Assembly: GCA_964499865.1 (NCBI GenBank)
Contig: CAZCPY010000159.1
Location: 1-6,706 of the forward strand
From: JANOGU01 sp964499865
GTDB lineage: Bacteria; Pseudomonadota; Alphaproteobacteria; Rhodobacterales; Rhodobacteraceae
Direction of reading: 5' to 3'
DNA length: 6,706 bases
In this document: in pieces, positions 6,648 through 6,706 of the stretch
Layout: every line of letters starts with the position of its first letter
How positions within the stretch are numbered: the first letter of the stretch is position 1
The notes under the pieces: generated by a model
Seen by the model: the letters and a program-made list of their open reading frames with translations, nothing else
Told to the model about the DNA's origin: nothing
Databases searched by the model: none
Program-made: the position numbers and the translations under genes

Positions 6648-6702
6648 GCCGCTGAAGCAAATTGCGTGCCTTCGGCACAAGCCTTTCCTGTCGGTCAGCG
6701 GC
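6648..6702. repeat. Nested inverted repeat downstream of the SRPBCC gene
   Basis: An outer perfect 8-base inverted repeat (GCCGCTGA at 6648-6655 with TCAGCGGC at 6695-6702) encloses an inner 5-base stem, GTGCC (6666-6670) and GGCAC (6674-6678), with a TTC loop. It could form a branched hairpin and serve as a transcript end for the SRPBCC gene, but there is no T-run after the inner stem, so a classical Rho-independent terminator is not shown. The rest of 6616-6706 is C/G-rich and holds no gene I can support. Confidence 0.35.
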
Positions 6703-6706
6703 TGAA

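Noticed and set aside
5104..6678. Long open frames opposite or out of frame with the exonuclease (524 residues minus, 413 residues plus)
   Set aside because: The exonuclease frame carries every expected metal-binding motif, so these are shadows. The upstream 109 residues of the exonuclease's own open frame are also rejected because they run through the divergent SRPBCC gene.
1..6706. tRNA, rRNA, CRISPR array, insertion sequence, phage or toxin-antitoxin genes
   Set aside because: No repeated spacer pattern, transposase motif, terminal repeats, tRNA cloverleaf or small paired genes were seen on either strand; the window is filled by the seven genes described.

Overview
The window is dense, very GC-rich bacterial DNA with third codon positions that are almost always G or C and only short gaps between genes. 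The protein types (a Suv3-like helicase, a tiny SCP2 protein paired with a PldB-like hydrolase, and the ligase-associated exonuclease/ATP-dependent ligase pair) suggest an alphaproteobacterium, most likely of the Rhodobacter/Paracoccus kind. That placement is my inference from gene content and composition; there is no rRNA or other marker gene here.

Seven protein-coding genes account for nearly everything. (1) From the left edge to about 2170, two minus-strand genes form a likely operon: a small secreted or periplasmic TPR protein (1607-2167), followed 9 bases later by a Suv3-like superfamily 2 helicase (1-1597) whose C-terminal part lies outside the window. (2) Divergent from these, 2235-3448 on the plus strand holds an SCP2 lipid-binding protein and an alpha/beta hydrolase of the lysophospholipase/monoacylglycerol lipase type. 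Only 5 bases separate them, and the hydrolase probably starts with TTG. (3) Convergent to the hydrolase, with a 23-base gap, 3472-6038 on the minus strand holds the DNA-repair pair: a ligase-associated metallo-beta-lactamase/beta-CASP exonuclease, then an ATP-dependent DNA ligase, joined by an ATGA overlap. (4) Divergent from the exonuclease, 6145-6615 on the plus strand encodes an SRPBCC/AHSA1-type protein behind a recognisable promoter. The last 91 bases are non-coding and contain a nested inverted repeat.

Functionally, the clearest team is the exonuclease and ligase. They belong to a known four-gene bacterial repair module (exonuclease, ligase, Lhr-type DEXH helicase, metallophosphoesterase), of which only two members are present here. 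The helicase at the left edge is Suv3-like and is not the missing Lhr-type one. The SCP2/hydrolase pair suggests handling of a lipid or acyl substrate. I saw no RNA genes, CRISPR array, insertion sequence, phage gene or attachment site, and no evidence for a previously undescribed system. The very long open frames opposite these genes are by-products of the GC bias.
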